This document shows, piece after piece, positions 46,877 to 54,933 of a stretch of 64,000 nucleotides of DNA. The notes under the pieces are model-generated. The model made no database searches. It was given only the letters and a program-made list of their open reading frames with translations, and was not told the DNA's origin. The stretch is from Aldehydirespirator sp965221185. Its GTDB lineage: Bacteria; Actinomycetota; Acidimicrobiia; Acidimicrobiales; Aldehydirespiratoraceae. The first letter of the stretch is position 1. Every line of letters starts with the position of its first letter. Made by a program: the position numbers and the translations under genes. The stretch covers positions 3,658,001 through 3,722,000 of the forward strand of contig OZ244866.1 of assembly GCA_965221185.1 (NCBI GenBank), written 5' to 3'.

Positions 46877-47994
46877 GCAGCTCCGGGATGGAGGGCTAGG
46901 CGGGCGACCTGGCGGCGGTGGCGGGAGGCCGAGCCGAATTGGAGTTCGCCCACCTTGGCCCGGCGCAGGAACAGGTGCAGGTCGTGCTCCCAGGTGTAGC
47001 CGATGCCGCCCGCGAGCTGAAGTCCGTCCTGCACGCAGCGGCGCTGGGCATCGCCCGCGGCCGCTTTTGCCATCGAGGCGGCCAGCGTGCGGTCCGGGTG
47101 GTCCTCGGCCAGCGTGAGGGCCGCGTAGTACACCAGCACTCGGGCCCGCTCGATGTCGCGGTACATGTTGGCCAGCTTGTGCTTCACCGCCTGGAACGAG
47201 CCGATGGGCACGCCGAACTGGATGCGCTCCTTGGCATAGCCGTTGATGATGTCGAAGATCCGCTGGCAGGCCCCGACGGTGACCGCGGCGACGGCGGTCA
47301 CCGACTCCTCCAGCGCTCGGCGGACCGTGGCGGTGGCGTCGCCGTCGCCCAGCAGCCGGTTGGCCGGCACCCGGACGCCGTCAAGGGCGATGGTCGCGTG
47401 GCGGACGCCGGGATCGATGGGTACCACCTCGACCGCGTGAACCGACGCGCCCGGAACCAGCACCACCCGCAGGTCGCCGTCGAGGCGGACCACGACCGCG
47501 ATCTCCTCCGCGGTGGCCCCGTCCACCACATAATGCTTGGTGCCCGCCAGCACGAGATCATTGCCGTCGCGGCGGGCGGTGGCCTGCACGTCGGCGGGAT
47601 CCCAGGTCCCGGCGCCCTCGTCGACGGCGATCGTGCCGGTGGTACGCCCTGAGGCCACCGGTGCCAGCAGCTTCGCGGCGTGGTCCGGCTCGGCCGCTTC
47701 GGTCACCAGCGACGCGAACTGGGTGACGGTGGCCACGAACGGCCCCGGCGCGGCGTGGCGGCCCAACTCCTCCAACACGATGGCCAGCTCCACCCAGCCG
47801 TAACCCAGGCCGCCGGCCTCCTCCGGCAGGGCCATGGCCGGCCATTCCAGGCCCACCAGCGTCTTCCAGAACTTCTCGGCGCCGGGCTGGTCGTCTGCGA
47901 CGGCCCGGGCCAGCTCGGGCGGCGCCTCGGCGTCGAGCACGTCTTGCACGGCCCGTTGCAGCTCCAGCTGGTCGTCGGTGAACTCGAACTCCAT
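46873..47994 (-). CDS. Acyl-CoA dehydrogenase, short FadE type
   Basis: A 373-residue ACAD-fold protein. N-terminal 'MEFEFTDDQLELQRAVQDVL', 'EEAGGLGYGWVELAIVLEEL', middle 'VLAGTKHYVVDGATAEEIAV', and C-terminal 'QLAGGIGYTWEHDLHLFLRR' (matching the 'HGG.GYT.E.....YRR' segment). The substrate-binding loop normally reading 'TEP.AGSD' is not clear, replaced by 'AVDEGAGTW', as in subunits of heteromeric dehydrogenases where one partner loses part of the site. It lies next to a second dehydrogenase gene (48216-49418) in the same direction, so an alpha2beta2 enzyme of the sterol/bile-acid side-chain type is a reasonable inference. A strong AGGAGGGG site precedes the ATG. Confidence 0.83.
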   Translation of the reverse strand: MEFEFTDDQLELQRAVQDVLDAEAPPELARAVADDQPGAEKFWKTLVGLEWPAMALPEEAGGLGYGWVELAIVLEELGRHAAPGPFVATVTQFASLVTEAAEPDHAAKLLAPVASGRTTGTIAVDEGAGTWDPADVQATARRDGNDLVLAGTKHYVVDGATAEEIAVVVRLDGDLRVVLVPGASVHAVEVVPIDPGVRHATIALDGVRVPANRLLGDGDATATVRRALEESVTAVAAVTVGACQRIFDIINGYAKERIQFGVPIGSFQAVKHKLANMYRDIERARVLVYYAALTLAEDHPDRTLAASMAKAAAGDAQRRCVQDGLQLAGGIGYTWEHDLHLFLRRAKVGELQFGSASRHRRQVARLALHPGAA

Positions 47995-47997
47995 CGC

Positions 47998-48102
47998 CTA
48001 GCCCCTCCTCAGCTGCACTGCGCTGAACTCGGGAGTGTTCACTGCCCTATAGCGCAGCAATTCGTCCCAAGATTCTTGAGCGGCTTGGAGGTCGGTTGGC
48101 AC
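47998..48102 (-). CDS. Candidate 34-residue small ORF, tandem copy B
   Basis: GTG at 48102 with AGGAGGGG 8 nt upstream, 34 codons, TAG. It reads 'VPTDLQAAQESWDELLRYRA' and ends 'PEFSAVQLRRG'. Its last codons (CTG AGG AGG GGC TAG) also form the ribosome site for the acyl-CoA dehydrogenase start at 47994. It is nearly identical to the ORF at 48107-48211. No homologue is recognised; expression is unproven. Confidence 0.42.
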   Translation of the reverse strand: MPTDLQAAQESWDELLRYRAVNTPEFSAVQLRRG

Positions 48103-48106
48103 TTCC

Positions 48107-48211
48107 CTAGCCCCTCCTCAGCTGCACTGCGCTGAACTCGGGAGTGTTCACTGCCCTATAGCGCAGCAATTCGTCCCGAGATTCTTGAGCGGGCTGGAGG
48201 TCGGCGGGCAC
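48107..48211 (-). CDS. Candidate 34-residue small ORF, tandem copy A
   Basis: GTG at 48211, five bases beyond the stop of the dehydrogenase gene 48216-49418, 34 codons, TAG. Identical to copy B except for three residues in the first 12 ('VPADLQPAQESRDELLRYRA'); the last 22 residues are the same in both. Its 3' end supplies the ribosome site of copy B. The two arise from a 109-bp tandem duplication (47998-48215). Confidence 0.42.
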   Translation of the reverse strand: MPADLQPAQESRDELLRYRAVNTPEFSAVQLRRG

Positions 48212-48215
48212 GGGC

Positions 48216-49418
48216 CTAGCCCCTGGGCTGGCCGAGGACCCGCTCGGCGATGATGTTGCGGTGGATTTCGCTGGTGCCGCCGCTGATGGTGCCCGCGAAG
48301 GTGAAGAAATAGCGGTCGGCCCACGACAGCGCCGACCGGTCACTCTCGTAGGGCGACTGCGCTGTGTCGGGCACGGTGCGGTCCAGCGCGGCCGGTCCCA
48401 GCGACTCCAGCATCAATAGCGCCAGCTTCTGCTGGGCTTCCGAGCCCAGCAGCTTCAGCAGCGACTGGTCGGCCACGTGCAGGCCCCGCTGGCTGCGGGC
48501 CAGCTGGCGCTGGCCGAGCAGGCGCAGGGCCCATGAGTCCATGATCGAGCCTCCGAGCCCGTCGAGCACCACCGGATCGTCGGCCGCTCCCGTCCCCGCC
48601 TCGCCTGCGAGCTGCTCGATGATGTCGTCGAGCATGCGGTCCAGCCCCTGGGACCAGAGGATCCACAACATCTCGCGCTCGTGGGCCAGCGAACCGGTGC
48701 ACACCCGCCAGCCGTCGTTCAACTCGCCCACCAGGTTGGCCCGGGGCACCTCCACGTCATCGAAGAACACCTCGTTGAAGTCGGGTGACCGGCCGGTGAT
48801 GTCACCGAACGGCCGTCGCACCAGGCCGGGTGTGTCGGTCTCGATGATCAGCGCCGAGATGCCCTGGTGTTTGGGCACGTCCGGGTCGGTGCGCACGAAG
48901 GCCAGCAACACGTCGGCGTCGTGGGCGCCGGAGGTCCACACCTTCTGGCCGTTGACGATGAAGCGGTCGCCGTCAACAACAGCCCGGGTGGACAGCCCGG
49001 CCAGGTCGCTGCCCGCGCCCGGCTCGCTCATGCCCAGCGCGGCGGTCTTCTCCGCCCGCATGATCGGCACGGCCCAGGAGTGCTTCTGCTCGTCGGTGCC
49101 GAACGTGATGATCGACGCGCTGACGATGCCCAGGCCCTGCGGGTTGAAGCTCTGGGTCACCCGGCGGCGGCCCAGTTCCTCCCAGCACACCGCCTGCTCG
49201 TAGAGGCCCGCGTTGCGGCCCCCGAACTCAGGCGGGTAGCCCGGCACCAGCCAGCCGTCGTCGAACATGCGGCACTGGAAGTCCCGGGCCCACGCCGGGA
49301 CGTCGGCGCTCGATCGGGGCCGCACTGAGGTGTCGGCCTCGTCGGGCAAGTTGACGTCGAGCCAGGCTGAGAACTCAGCCCTGAACGCGTCGACCTCGGT
49401 GGAGTAGGTCAGCCGCAC
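48216..49418 (-). CDS. Acyl-CoA dehydrogenase, catalytic FadE type
   Basis: A 400-residue ACAD starting at the GTG for 'MRLTYSTEVDAFRAEF'. It has 'GYPPEFGGRNAGLYEQAVCW', 'LGMSEPGAGSDLAGLSTRAV' (the SEPxAGSD FAD/substrate loop), 'NGQKVWTSGAHDADVLLAFV', 'NEVFFDDVEVPRANLVGELN' and 'GTISGGTSEIHRNIIAERVL' at the C-terminal active-site end. This is the complete-looking partner of the shorter dehydrogenase downstream, separated only by the two small ORFs, so the four genes may be one transcript. It introduces a double bond into an acyl-CoA. The range of substrates is unknown. Confidence 0.87.
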   Translation of the reverse strand: MRLTYSTEVDAFRAEFSAWLDVNLPDEADTSVRPRSSADVPAWARDFQCRMFDDGWLVPGYPPEFGGRNAGLYEQAVCWEELGRRRVTQSFNPQGLGIVSASIITFGTDEQKHSWAVPIMRAEKTAALGMSEPGAGSDLAGLSTRAVVDGDRFIVNGQKVWTSGAHDADVLLAFVRTDPDVPKHQGISALIIETDTPGLVRRPFGDITGRSPDFNEVFFDDVEVPRANLVGELNDGWRVCTGSLAHEREMLWILWSQGLDRMLDDIIEQLAGEAGTGAADDPVVLDGLGGSIMDSWALRLLGQRQLARSQRGLHVADQSLLKLLGSEAQQKLALLMLESLGPAALDRTVPDTAQSPYESDRSALSWADRYFFTFAGTISGGTSEIHRNIIAERVLGQPRG

Positions 49419-49647
49419 GCCGTCACCCCGCCTCCATCGGCCCGACTGTATCCGGCGACCGTCACAGCTCCGGATCTCGATGGGCACCGTCGGCGCTCAC
49501 CGCCTGACGTTGCTAGCCACAATTGGCGGCGACGTTTCAGGCCTGAACCATGTCTGCCATGATTGGGCCAACGATCGTCGTCCGCGGCGGGAGCCGGAGA
49601 GTCTCGCGTCAAGGGTGGCCGTTGCTGCGCTATTCCGGGAGGGAGCC

Positions 49648-51270
49648 ATGTTCCGAAGCCCACGCACACCCGCGGTGCTCTGCGCCATAGTGATGCTGGC
49701 CGCAGCCTGCGGCAACAGCCCCAGCGGTGACGGGGCCGAGCCAGCCCCCGACACCGCCGCGCCCACGACAGCCGCGCCGGCCACGACCGCGCCCACCGCC
49801 GCCGAGCCGGACACCACCGACGAGGCTGCCGCGCCGGAGCCCGAGTCGGACGAGCCCACCGAGCCGGCCGTTCCCAAGCCGGGCATCCCCGACGAGGCTG
49901 CCGAGCCGGCCGTTCCCGAGCCGGGCATCCCCGACGAGGCTGCCGAGCCGGCCGTTCCCGAGCCGGGCGAGCCAGAGCCGGATGAGCCCGCCGCGCCGAC
50001 GACCACCGAGCCCGTCGTTGAGGAGCCGGTCGACCCCTACCCGCAGCGCCATGAGTTCGTGGCCCTCGAGGGCGTGCCCGGCGTGACCGACGACGAGATC
50101 CGGGTGGCTGTGATCGGTACCGAGAAGAACAACGTGCTCGGCAACTGCATCCTCCCCTGCTTCGCGACCGGCATCCAGGCGTACTTCGACTACGTCAACG
50201 ACGCGGGCGGCGTGTACGGCCGCAAGCTAGTGATCGAAGAGCTCCTCGACGACGAGCTCGGCTTCAACCAGCAGCGTTCGCTCGAGGTGATCGACGGCAA
50301 CAACAGCCTGGCCGCGTTCCAGGCCACCCTGCTCCCGCTGGGATGGGGACCCTTGAACGACGCCGGGATCCCCACGTTTACTTGGAACATCCATAGCGCG
50401 GACTTCGTCAACCGGAACGCCATCTTCGGGAGCTTCGTGATCGGTTGCGCCGGATGCACGCAGAGGGGTCTCCCCTGGCTGGCCGCGCAGGCCGGTGCCA
50501 GCCGGGTAGCAGTGCTCGGATACGGCACCTCGGAGACGTCGAAGGTCAACACCCAAGCATCGGCAGACTCGATCAGACTCTATGGCGCCGACCTGGGCGG
50601 GTTAGAGGTCGCGTACGTCAACGACAACCTGGCATTCGGCTTGCCCAACGGCGTAGGGCCGGAGGTCACCCAGATGATCGATGCCGGTGTGGACTTCATC
50701 GCCACGTCGATGGACATCAACGGCATGCTCACCGTGGCCAAGGAGCTCGAGCGGCAGGGGGTGAGGGATCAGATCACGATGCTCCATCCCAACTCCTACG
50801 ACACTGGCTTCGTGGCCGAGGCCGGAGGCCTCTTCGACGGCGACTACGTGCTGGTGCTGTTCGTCCCGTTCGAGCACGACAGCGACAGCCAGCTGCGACA
50901 CGCCTACGACCAGTGGGTGCCAGCTCAGGGTGGTCCGGTGGCCGAGCAGACCATGGCGGGCTGGATCGACGCCGACTTGCTTGTGACCGGGCTGCTGGAG
51001 GCCGGGCCCGAATTCAGCCGGCAGGCGATCATCGACTCGCTCAACCGGATCACCTACGGTGCCGACGGTCTGATCAACCCCATCGACTGGAGCCGCCAGC
51101 ACACCGCGGTCGTGCCCGGCGTGTACGACCACGCCTACGCATCGGAGTGCGTGTCCTATGTCCGGATCGAGCAGGGGGCATTCGTCACATTCCTCCCCGA
51201 GCCGTGGGTGTGCTGGCCCGGCGACACCGATGCTTGGTCCGAGCCGACTCCCACCGACTTCGCGGGTTGA
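49648..51270 (+). CDS. Branched-chain-type ABC substrate-binding lipoprotein
   Basis: A 540-residue binding protein for the adjacent Liv-type importer. The ATG at 49648 is preceded by GGGAGGGAG. Signal and lipobox 'LCAIVMLAAACGNS' (Cys21). Then about 130 residues of Pro/Glu/Ala stalk with 16-residue repeats ('AVPEPGIPDEAAEP'), then the type-I binding fold: 'DDEIRVAVIGTEKNN', 'FDYVNDAGGVYGRKLVIEEL' (family signature), 'ASRVAVLGYGTSETS', 'AGVDFIATSMDINGM', 'AGWIDADLLVTGLLEAG'. It starts a plus-strand operon with the permease and two ATPases. Family ligands are amino acids, amides or short carboxylates; the context of CoA-ester genes favours a carboxylate. Confidence 0.87.
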   Translation: MFRSPRTPAVLCAIVMLAAACGNSPSGDGAEPAPDTAAPTTAAPATTAPTAAEPDTTDEAAAPEPESDEPTEPAVPKPGIPDEAAEPAVPEPGIPDEAAEPAVPEPGEPEPDEPAAPTTTEPVVEEPVDPYPQRHEFVALEGVPGVTDDEIRVAVIGTEKNNVLGNCILPCFATGIQAYFDYVNDAGGVYGRKLVIEELLDDELGFNQQRSLEVIDGNNSLAAFQATLLPLGWGPLNDAGIPTFTWNIHSADFVNRNAIFGSFVIGCAGCTQRGLPWLAAQAGASRVAVLGYGTSETSKVNTQASADSIRLYGADLGGLEVAYVNDNLAFGLPNGVGPEVTQMIDAGVDFIATSMDINGMLTVAKELERQGVRDQITMLHPNSYDTGFVAEAGGLFDGDYVLVLFVPFEHDSDSQLRHAYDQWVPAQGGPVAEQTMAGWIDADLLVTGLLEAGPEFSRQAIIDSLNRITYGADGLINPIDWSRQHTAVVPGVYDHAYASECVSYVRIEQGAFVTFLPEPWVCWPGDTDAWSEPTPTDFAG

Positions 51271-51329
51271 TTCCCGGCCACTGATTCGCAACCTGCCCCC
51301 GATCGCAATCGGCTCGTGAGTGCTGAACT

Positions 51330-53384
51330 GTGATCCTCGCGGCCGGCTTCTTCGAGGAACTCTTCCGCGGCCTGCTTCAGGGCACGCCACCTGGAGCGGT
51401 CTACGCCCTGATCGCACTCGGCTTCGTGCTGACCTACAAGACCTCCGGGGTGTTCAACCTCGCCTCCGGCGCCCAGGCCTACATCTCGGCGGCCATGTAC
51501 TTCAAAGCCCACACGGTGTGGGGCTGGCCCAAGTGGGCGGCCCTGGTGGTCTCGGCGTTCGTGCTTGCGCCGCTGATCGGCCTGGCGTTGGAACGGCTGA
51601 TCTTCCGGCACCTCAGAACGGCCTCCGCGGTGTCCAAGCTGGTGGTTGCCCTCGGCTTGAGCGTGGCGCTGCCGGAGCTGTTCAACCAGGCGGCCCGATT
51701 CACCGCCGTGGCCGGTCGTCAGATCACCGGCATCATGCCCGACGGATCCAGCGTGTTCTACGACCTCTTCGGCGTGTACCGCTTCAACCGGGACGAGCTG
51801 GCCATGATGGCGGTGGCTCTGGCCGGGACGCTGCTGCTGGGCGCTCTGTTCAGGTTCACCCTGCTGGGCTTGGCCATGAGAGCTGTGGTCGAGAGCCCCC
51901 GGATGACCGAGCTGAGCGGCATCAACGCCGACCGGACCTCCGCGTTCGCCTGGGCCCTGTCGAGCACCTTCGCGGGCTTGGCCGGCGTGCTGATCGCCCC
52001 GAGGTTCAACTCTCTCATCTCCACGGACTTCTTCACGCTCGTGGTGATCGCGGTGGCGGCTGCGGCCGCCGGACGGCTTGTGAGCCTTCCCCGAGCGCTG
52101 CTCGGCGGCCTCGGACTCGGGTGGCTCATAGCAGTGTTCAACACTTTCCTGCCGCGCTGGTCCGGCGAACACGCGTGGCTCAAACCCTTCCAGGAGAATC
52201 TGACTCCGTCGCTGCCGTTCGTGGTGCTCTTCGCGATCCTGGTCTTGTGGCGGGCCATCGGTCGTGAGAGGGAGGCCTCCGATCCGCTGGCGGGAGTGGA
52301 TCCGCCGCCACCCGTGCTGGCCGCGCTGGAGAGGCATCCCAAGCTCACCTTGTTCACGCGCCTGTTCGGTGTCGCCTTCGTGGCGGGAGTCGGCTCGGTG
52401 GTGTGGTACAGGGCCGGCGTGCTCTGGACGCACCTGGTGACCACCGCGGTGATCATGTCGATCATCTACCTGTCGGTGACGGTGATCACCGGCATGGCCG
52501 GACAGATCTCGCTGTGTCAGGGGACCTTCGCGGCGATCGGCGGGTTCATGATCTTCCAGATGGCCGACCGCTTCGACATGTCGGTCTTGGCCGCCGCACT
52601 GCTCGGGGCGCTGGCGGCCGCGGCGGTCGGGGCCGTGCTGGCGCTGCCCGTGCTGCGGTTGGGCGGGGTGTGGCTGGCCATCGCCACGTTGGCCTTCGCC
52701 TTCTTCTTCGACGCGGTGATGGTCAAGTTCTCCTGGGTGGGAGGCGGTTCCACCGCGCTGCTGACCGGCACCCGGGTGCCCCGGCCGCTGCTCGGCCCCG
52801 TCGACTTCGCCAGCGACCGGGCCTTCCTGGTGCTGGCGGTGATCGTGCTGGTGGTTGTGTCGGTCGTCGTCATCCAGCTGCGCGAGGGCACCATCGGCCG
52901 GACCCTGGCCGCCCTGCGGGGCAGCGAGGTGGCCGCAGCGTCGATCGGCATCTCGGCAGCCCGGGCTCGGATCGTGGCCTTCGCGGTGTCGGCGGCCATC
53001 GCCGGGATGGGCGGGGCGCTGCTGTCGATGCATCAGCAGAACGTGAACTACGTGACCAACTTCGGGCCGGTGAACGCCCTGTTCTGGCTGGTGATAGTGG
53101 TGGCGCTCGGAGCTCGCACGGTGGAGGGCGCCATCCAGGCCGGTGCCGCTTTCGCTCTATTCGAGCCGCTGATCCTGCAGGGCGAGCTGCTGGCCTGGAT
53201 CCTGCGGGGCGACGACCACCTGCCCGGCTTCTTCCCCATCTCGGGAAGCTGGCGGCTGGTGCTGTTCGGCCTGCTGGCGATGCAGTTCGCCCGTCATCCC
53301 GAGGGTGTGGTGGAGCACGGCAAGCGCCGGGCGTCGGCCCGCATCAACGCATGGCTGTCGGCGCGGGAAGGGGCTGCGGCATGA
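51330..53384 (+). CDS. Fused LivH-LivM branched-chain-type permease
   Basis: A 684-residue double permease. Residues 1-310 correspond to LivH ('LLQGTPPGAVYALIALGFVL', 'NLASGAQAYISAAMYF', 'GLAMRAVVESPRMTELSGIN'). A cytoplasmic linker runs from about 315 to 345. Residues 355-684 correspond to LivM ('AVIMSIIYLSVTVITGMAGQ', 'ISLCQGTFAAIGGF', 'TIGRTLAALRGSEVAAASIG'). Each half keeps its coupling region ('RAVVESPRMTELSGI' and 'LRGSEVAAASIGIS') for the two ATPases. The ORF is continuous with no stop at the junction. Fusion fixes the 1:1 stoichiometry. The stop overlaps the livG ATG (ATGA). Confidence 0.9.
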   Translation: MILAAGFFEELFRGLLQGTPPGAVYALIALGFVLTYKTSGVFNLASGAQAYISAAMYFKAHTVWGWPKWAALVVSAFVLAPLIGLALERLIFRHLRTASAVSKLVVALGLSVALPELFNQAARFTAVAGRQITGIMPDGSSVFYDLFGVYRFNRDELAMMAVALAGTLLLGALFRFTLLGLAMRAVVESPRMTELSGINADRTSAFAWALSSTFAGLAGVLIAPRFNSLISTDFFTLVVIAVAAAAAGRLVSLPRALLGGLGLGWLIAVFNTFLPRWSGEHAWLKPFQENLTPSLPFVVLFAILVLWRAIGREREASDPLAGVDPPPPVLAALERHPKLTLFTRLFGVAFVAGVGSVVWYRAGVLWTHLVTTAVIMSIIYLSVTVITGMAGQISLCQGTFAAIGGFMIFQMADRFDMSVLAAALLGALAAAAVGAVLALPVLRLGGVWLAIATLAFAFFFDAVMVKFSWVGGGSTALLTGTRVPRPLLGPVDFASDRAFLVLAVIVLVVVSVVVIQLREGTIGRTLAALRGSEVAAASIGISAARARIVAFAVSAAIAGMGGALLSMHQQNVNYVTNFGPVNALFWLVIVVALGARTVEGAIQAGAAFALFEPLILQGELLAWILRGDDHLPGFFPISGSWRLVLFGLLAMQFARHPEGVVEHGKRRASARINAWLSAREGAAA

Positions 53385-54211
53385 CCGCGCTTCCCTCAGC
53401 AGGTGCCGGGTCGGCTGCCGGCGGTGGGACCGCGGGTGACACCATGACCTCCGTGCTGGAGGCCACCGGCGTGAGCGTGGCGTTCGCAGGGATCCGGGCC
53501 CTCGACGGTGTGAGCGTGAGCGTCGGCGCAGGCGAGCGGGTGGGCCTGATCGGCCCCAACGGAGCGGGCAAGACCACCCTGTTCAACTGCCTGCTCGGGA
53601 TCTTGCGGCCCGATGCCGGGCGGGTACTGCTCAACGGCGTCGATGTGGGCGAGTGGCCGGTGCACCGGCGGGCCCGGGCCGGGATGGGCCGCACATTCCA
53701 GCGGGTGGAGCTGTTCTCGGACACCACTGTGCGCGAGCACCTGCTGATCGCTGAGCGCATCCGCAACGGCACCGGTGCCTTCTGGAAGGACTTGGTCGGC
53801 CGGGGCCGCCCGCAGCCCACCGAGGTCGCGGCCTGCGACGAGGTGCTGGAGCTGCTGGGAATCGCCGAGCTGGCCGACCAACCGGTCGAGTCGCTCAGCC
53901 TGGGCCAGAGCCGGCTGGTGGAGGCCGGCCGTGCGCTGATGACCGGACCGCAAGTCCTGCTGCTCGACGAGCCGTCGTCGGGACTCGACCGAGATGAGAC
54001 CCGGGCCCTGGCGGCCACACTTCGGGCCGTGCAGGACGCCAGAGGGTACGCGGTGCTGCTGGTTGAGCACGATGTATCGCTGGTGGCCGACTTCACCGAG
54101 CGCACTTACGTCCTCGACTCGGGTGCGATCATCGCGGAGGGACCGACCGGGGACGTGCTGGCCGATCCCGCGGTGCGGCGGGCCTACCTGGGTAGCTTCG
54201 AGGTCTCGTGA
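53381..54211 (+). CDS. livG: LivG-type ABC transporter ATPase
   Basis: A 276-residue ATPase. After a 20-residue Gly/Ala-rich extension: 'GVSVAFAGIRALDGVSVSVG', Walker A 'GPNGAGKTT' (58-66), the LivG-type insertion after the Q-loop ('GRTFQRVELFSDTTVREHLL'), signature 'LSLGQSRLVEAGRAL', Walker B 'VLLLDEPSSGLD', and switch His in 'LLVEHDVSL'. The signature reads LSLGQ instead of the more common LS.GQQ/LS.GE, with Ser-Arg following. Start ATG overlaps the permease stop; its stop overlaps the livF GTG. It drives import with LivF through the fused permease. Confidence 0.9.
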   Translation: MTALPSAGAGSAAGGGTAGDTMTSVLEATGVSVAFAGIRALDGVSVSVGAGERVGLIGPNGAGKTTLFNCLLGILRPDAGRVLLNGVDVGEWPVHRRARAGMGRTFQRVELFSDTTVREHLLIAERIRNGTGAFWKDLVGRGRPQPTEVAACDEVLELLGIAELADQPVESLSLGQSRLVEAGRALMTGPQVLLLDEPSSGLDRDETRALAATLRAVQDARGYAVLLVEHDVSLVADFTERTYVLDSGAIIAEGPTGDVLADPAVRRAYLGSFEVS

Positions 54212-54933
54212 GTACTCCGATCCTCGAACTTCGCGACGTCGAGGCCGGTTACGGGCCGTTCCGGGCGCTGTTCGGGGTGTCGCTCGAGGTCGGGCCGGCA
54301 GACGCGGTGGCCCTGGTCGGCGCTAACGGGGCCGGCAAGACCACCCTGGCCCGGGTGGCCAGCGGACTGGTGGCGCCCAGCGCCGGGACGGTGCTGGTGG
54401 ACGGTACGGAGATCGGCGCGGGCAGGCCGTCGGCCTGGCGATTCGTGCGGGCTGGGGTCGCCCACGCCCCCGAGGGGCGTTCGGCGTTCGCCTCGCTCAC
54501 CGTGGAGGAGAATCTGGCGCTGTCGTTCCATCGGGCCTTCGGCCGGGCCGGATTCAGCGACGCTCTCGACCGGGCCTACGAACTGTTCCCCCGGCTGGGT
54601 GAGCGCAGAGGACAGTTGGCGGGCACGCTGTCGGGGGGCGAGCAGCGGATGCTGTCGCTGGGTCGGGTGCTGGTGGAATCGCCCCGGCTGCTGATCGCGG
54701 ATGAGCTGTCGCTGGGTCTGGCGCCGATGGTGGTGGACCAGGTGTTCGAGACCCTGGGCCGGATCCGCGACGCCGGCACCGCGCTGCTGATCGTGGAGCA
54801 GCAGGTCGGCCACGCCCTGGAGCTGTGCGACCGGGCCGCGGTCCTCGAGCACGGTCTGATCACCTGGCAGGGTCCCGCCAGCGAGGCCGGAGCCGCCCTT
54901 GAGGCCCGCCTGTTCGAGGCTGGAGCAACCTGA
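54208..54933 (+). CDS. livF: LivF-type ABC transporter ATPase
   Basis: A 241-residue ATPase: 'VEAGYGPFRALFGVSLEVGP', Walker A 'GANGAGKTT' (38-46), 'GVAHAPEGRSAFASLTVEEN' (LivF-specific PEGR segment), signature 'LSGGEQRMLSLGRVL', Walker B 'LLIADELSLGLAP', and 'LLIVEQQVGHALEL' where the usual switch His is replaced by Gln, as is common in LivF. GTG start overlaps the livG stop (GTGA), and its stop TGA shares a base with the next ATG (TGATG, 54931-54935), so the transporter operon is translationally joined to the thiolase-like gene. Confidence 0.9.
   Translation: MSTPILELRDVEAGYGPFRALFGVSLEVGPADAVALVGANGAGKTTLARVASGLVAPSAGTVLVDGTEIGAGRPSAWRFVRAGVAHAPEGRSAFASLTVEENLALSFHRAFGRAGFSDALDRAYELFPRLGERRGQLAGTLSGGEQRMLSLGRVLVESPRLLIADELSLGLAPMVVDQVFETLGRIRDAGTALLIVEQQVGHALELCDRAAVLEHGLITWQGPASEAGAALEARLFEAGAT

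Noticed and set aside
51156..53033. 625-codon minus-strand open frame opposite the Liv permease
   Set aside because: Highly charged shadow sequence without motifs; the plus strand encodes an unmistakable LivH-LivM.
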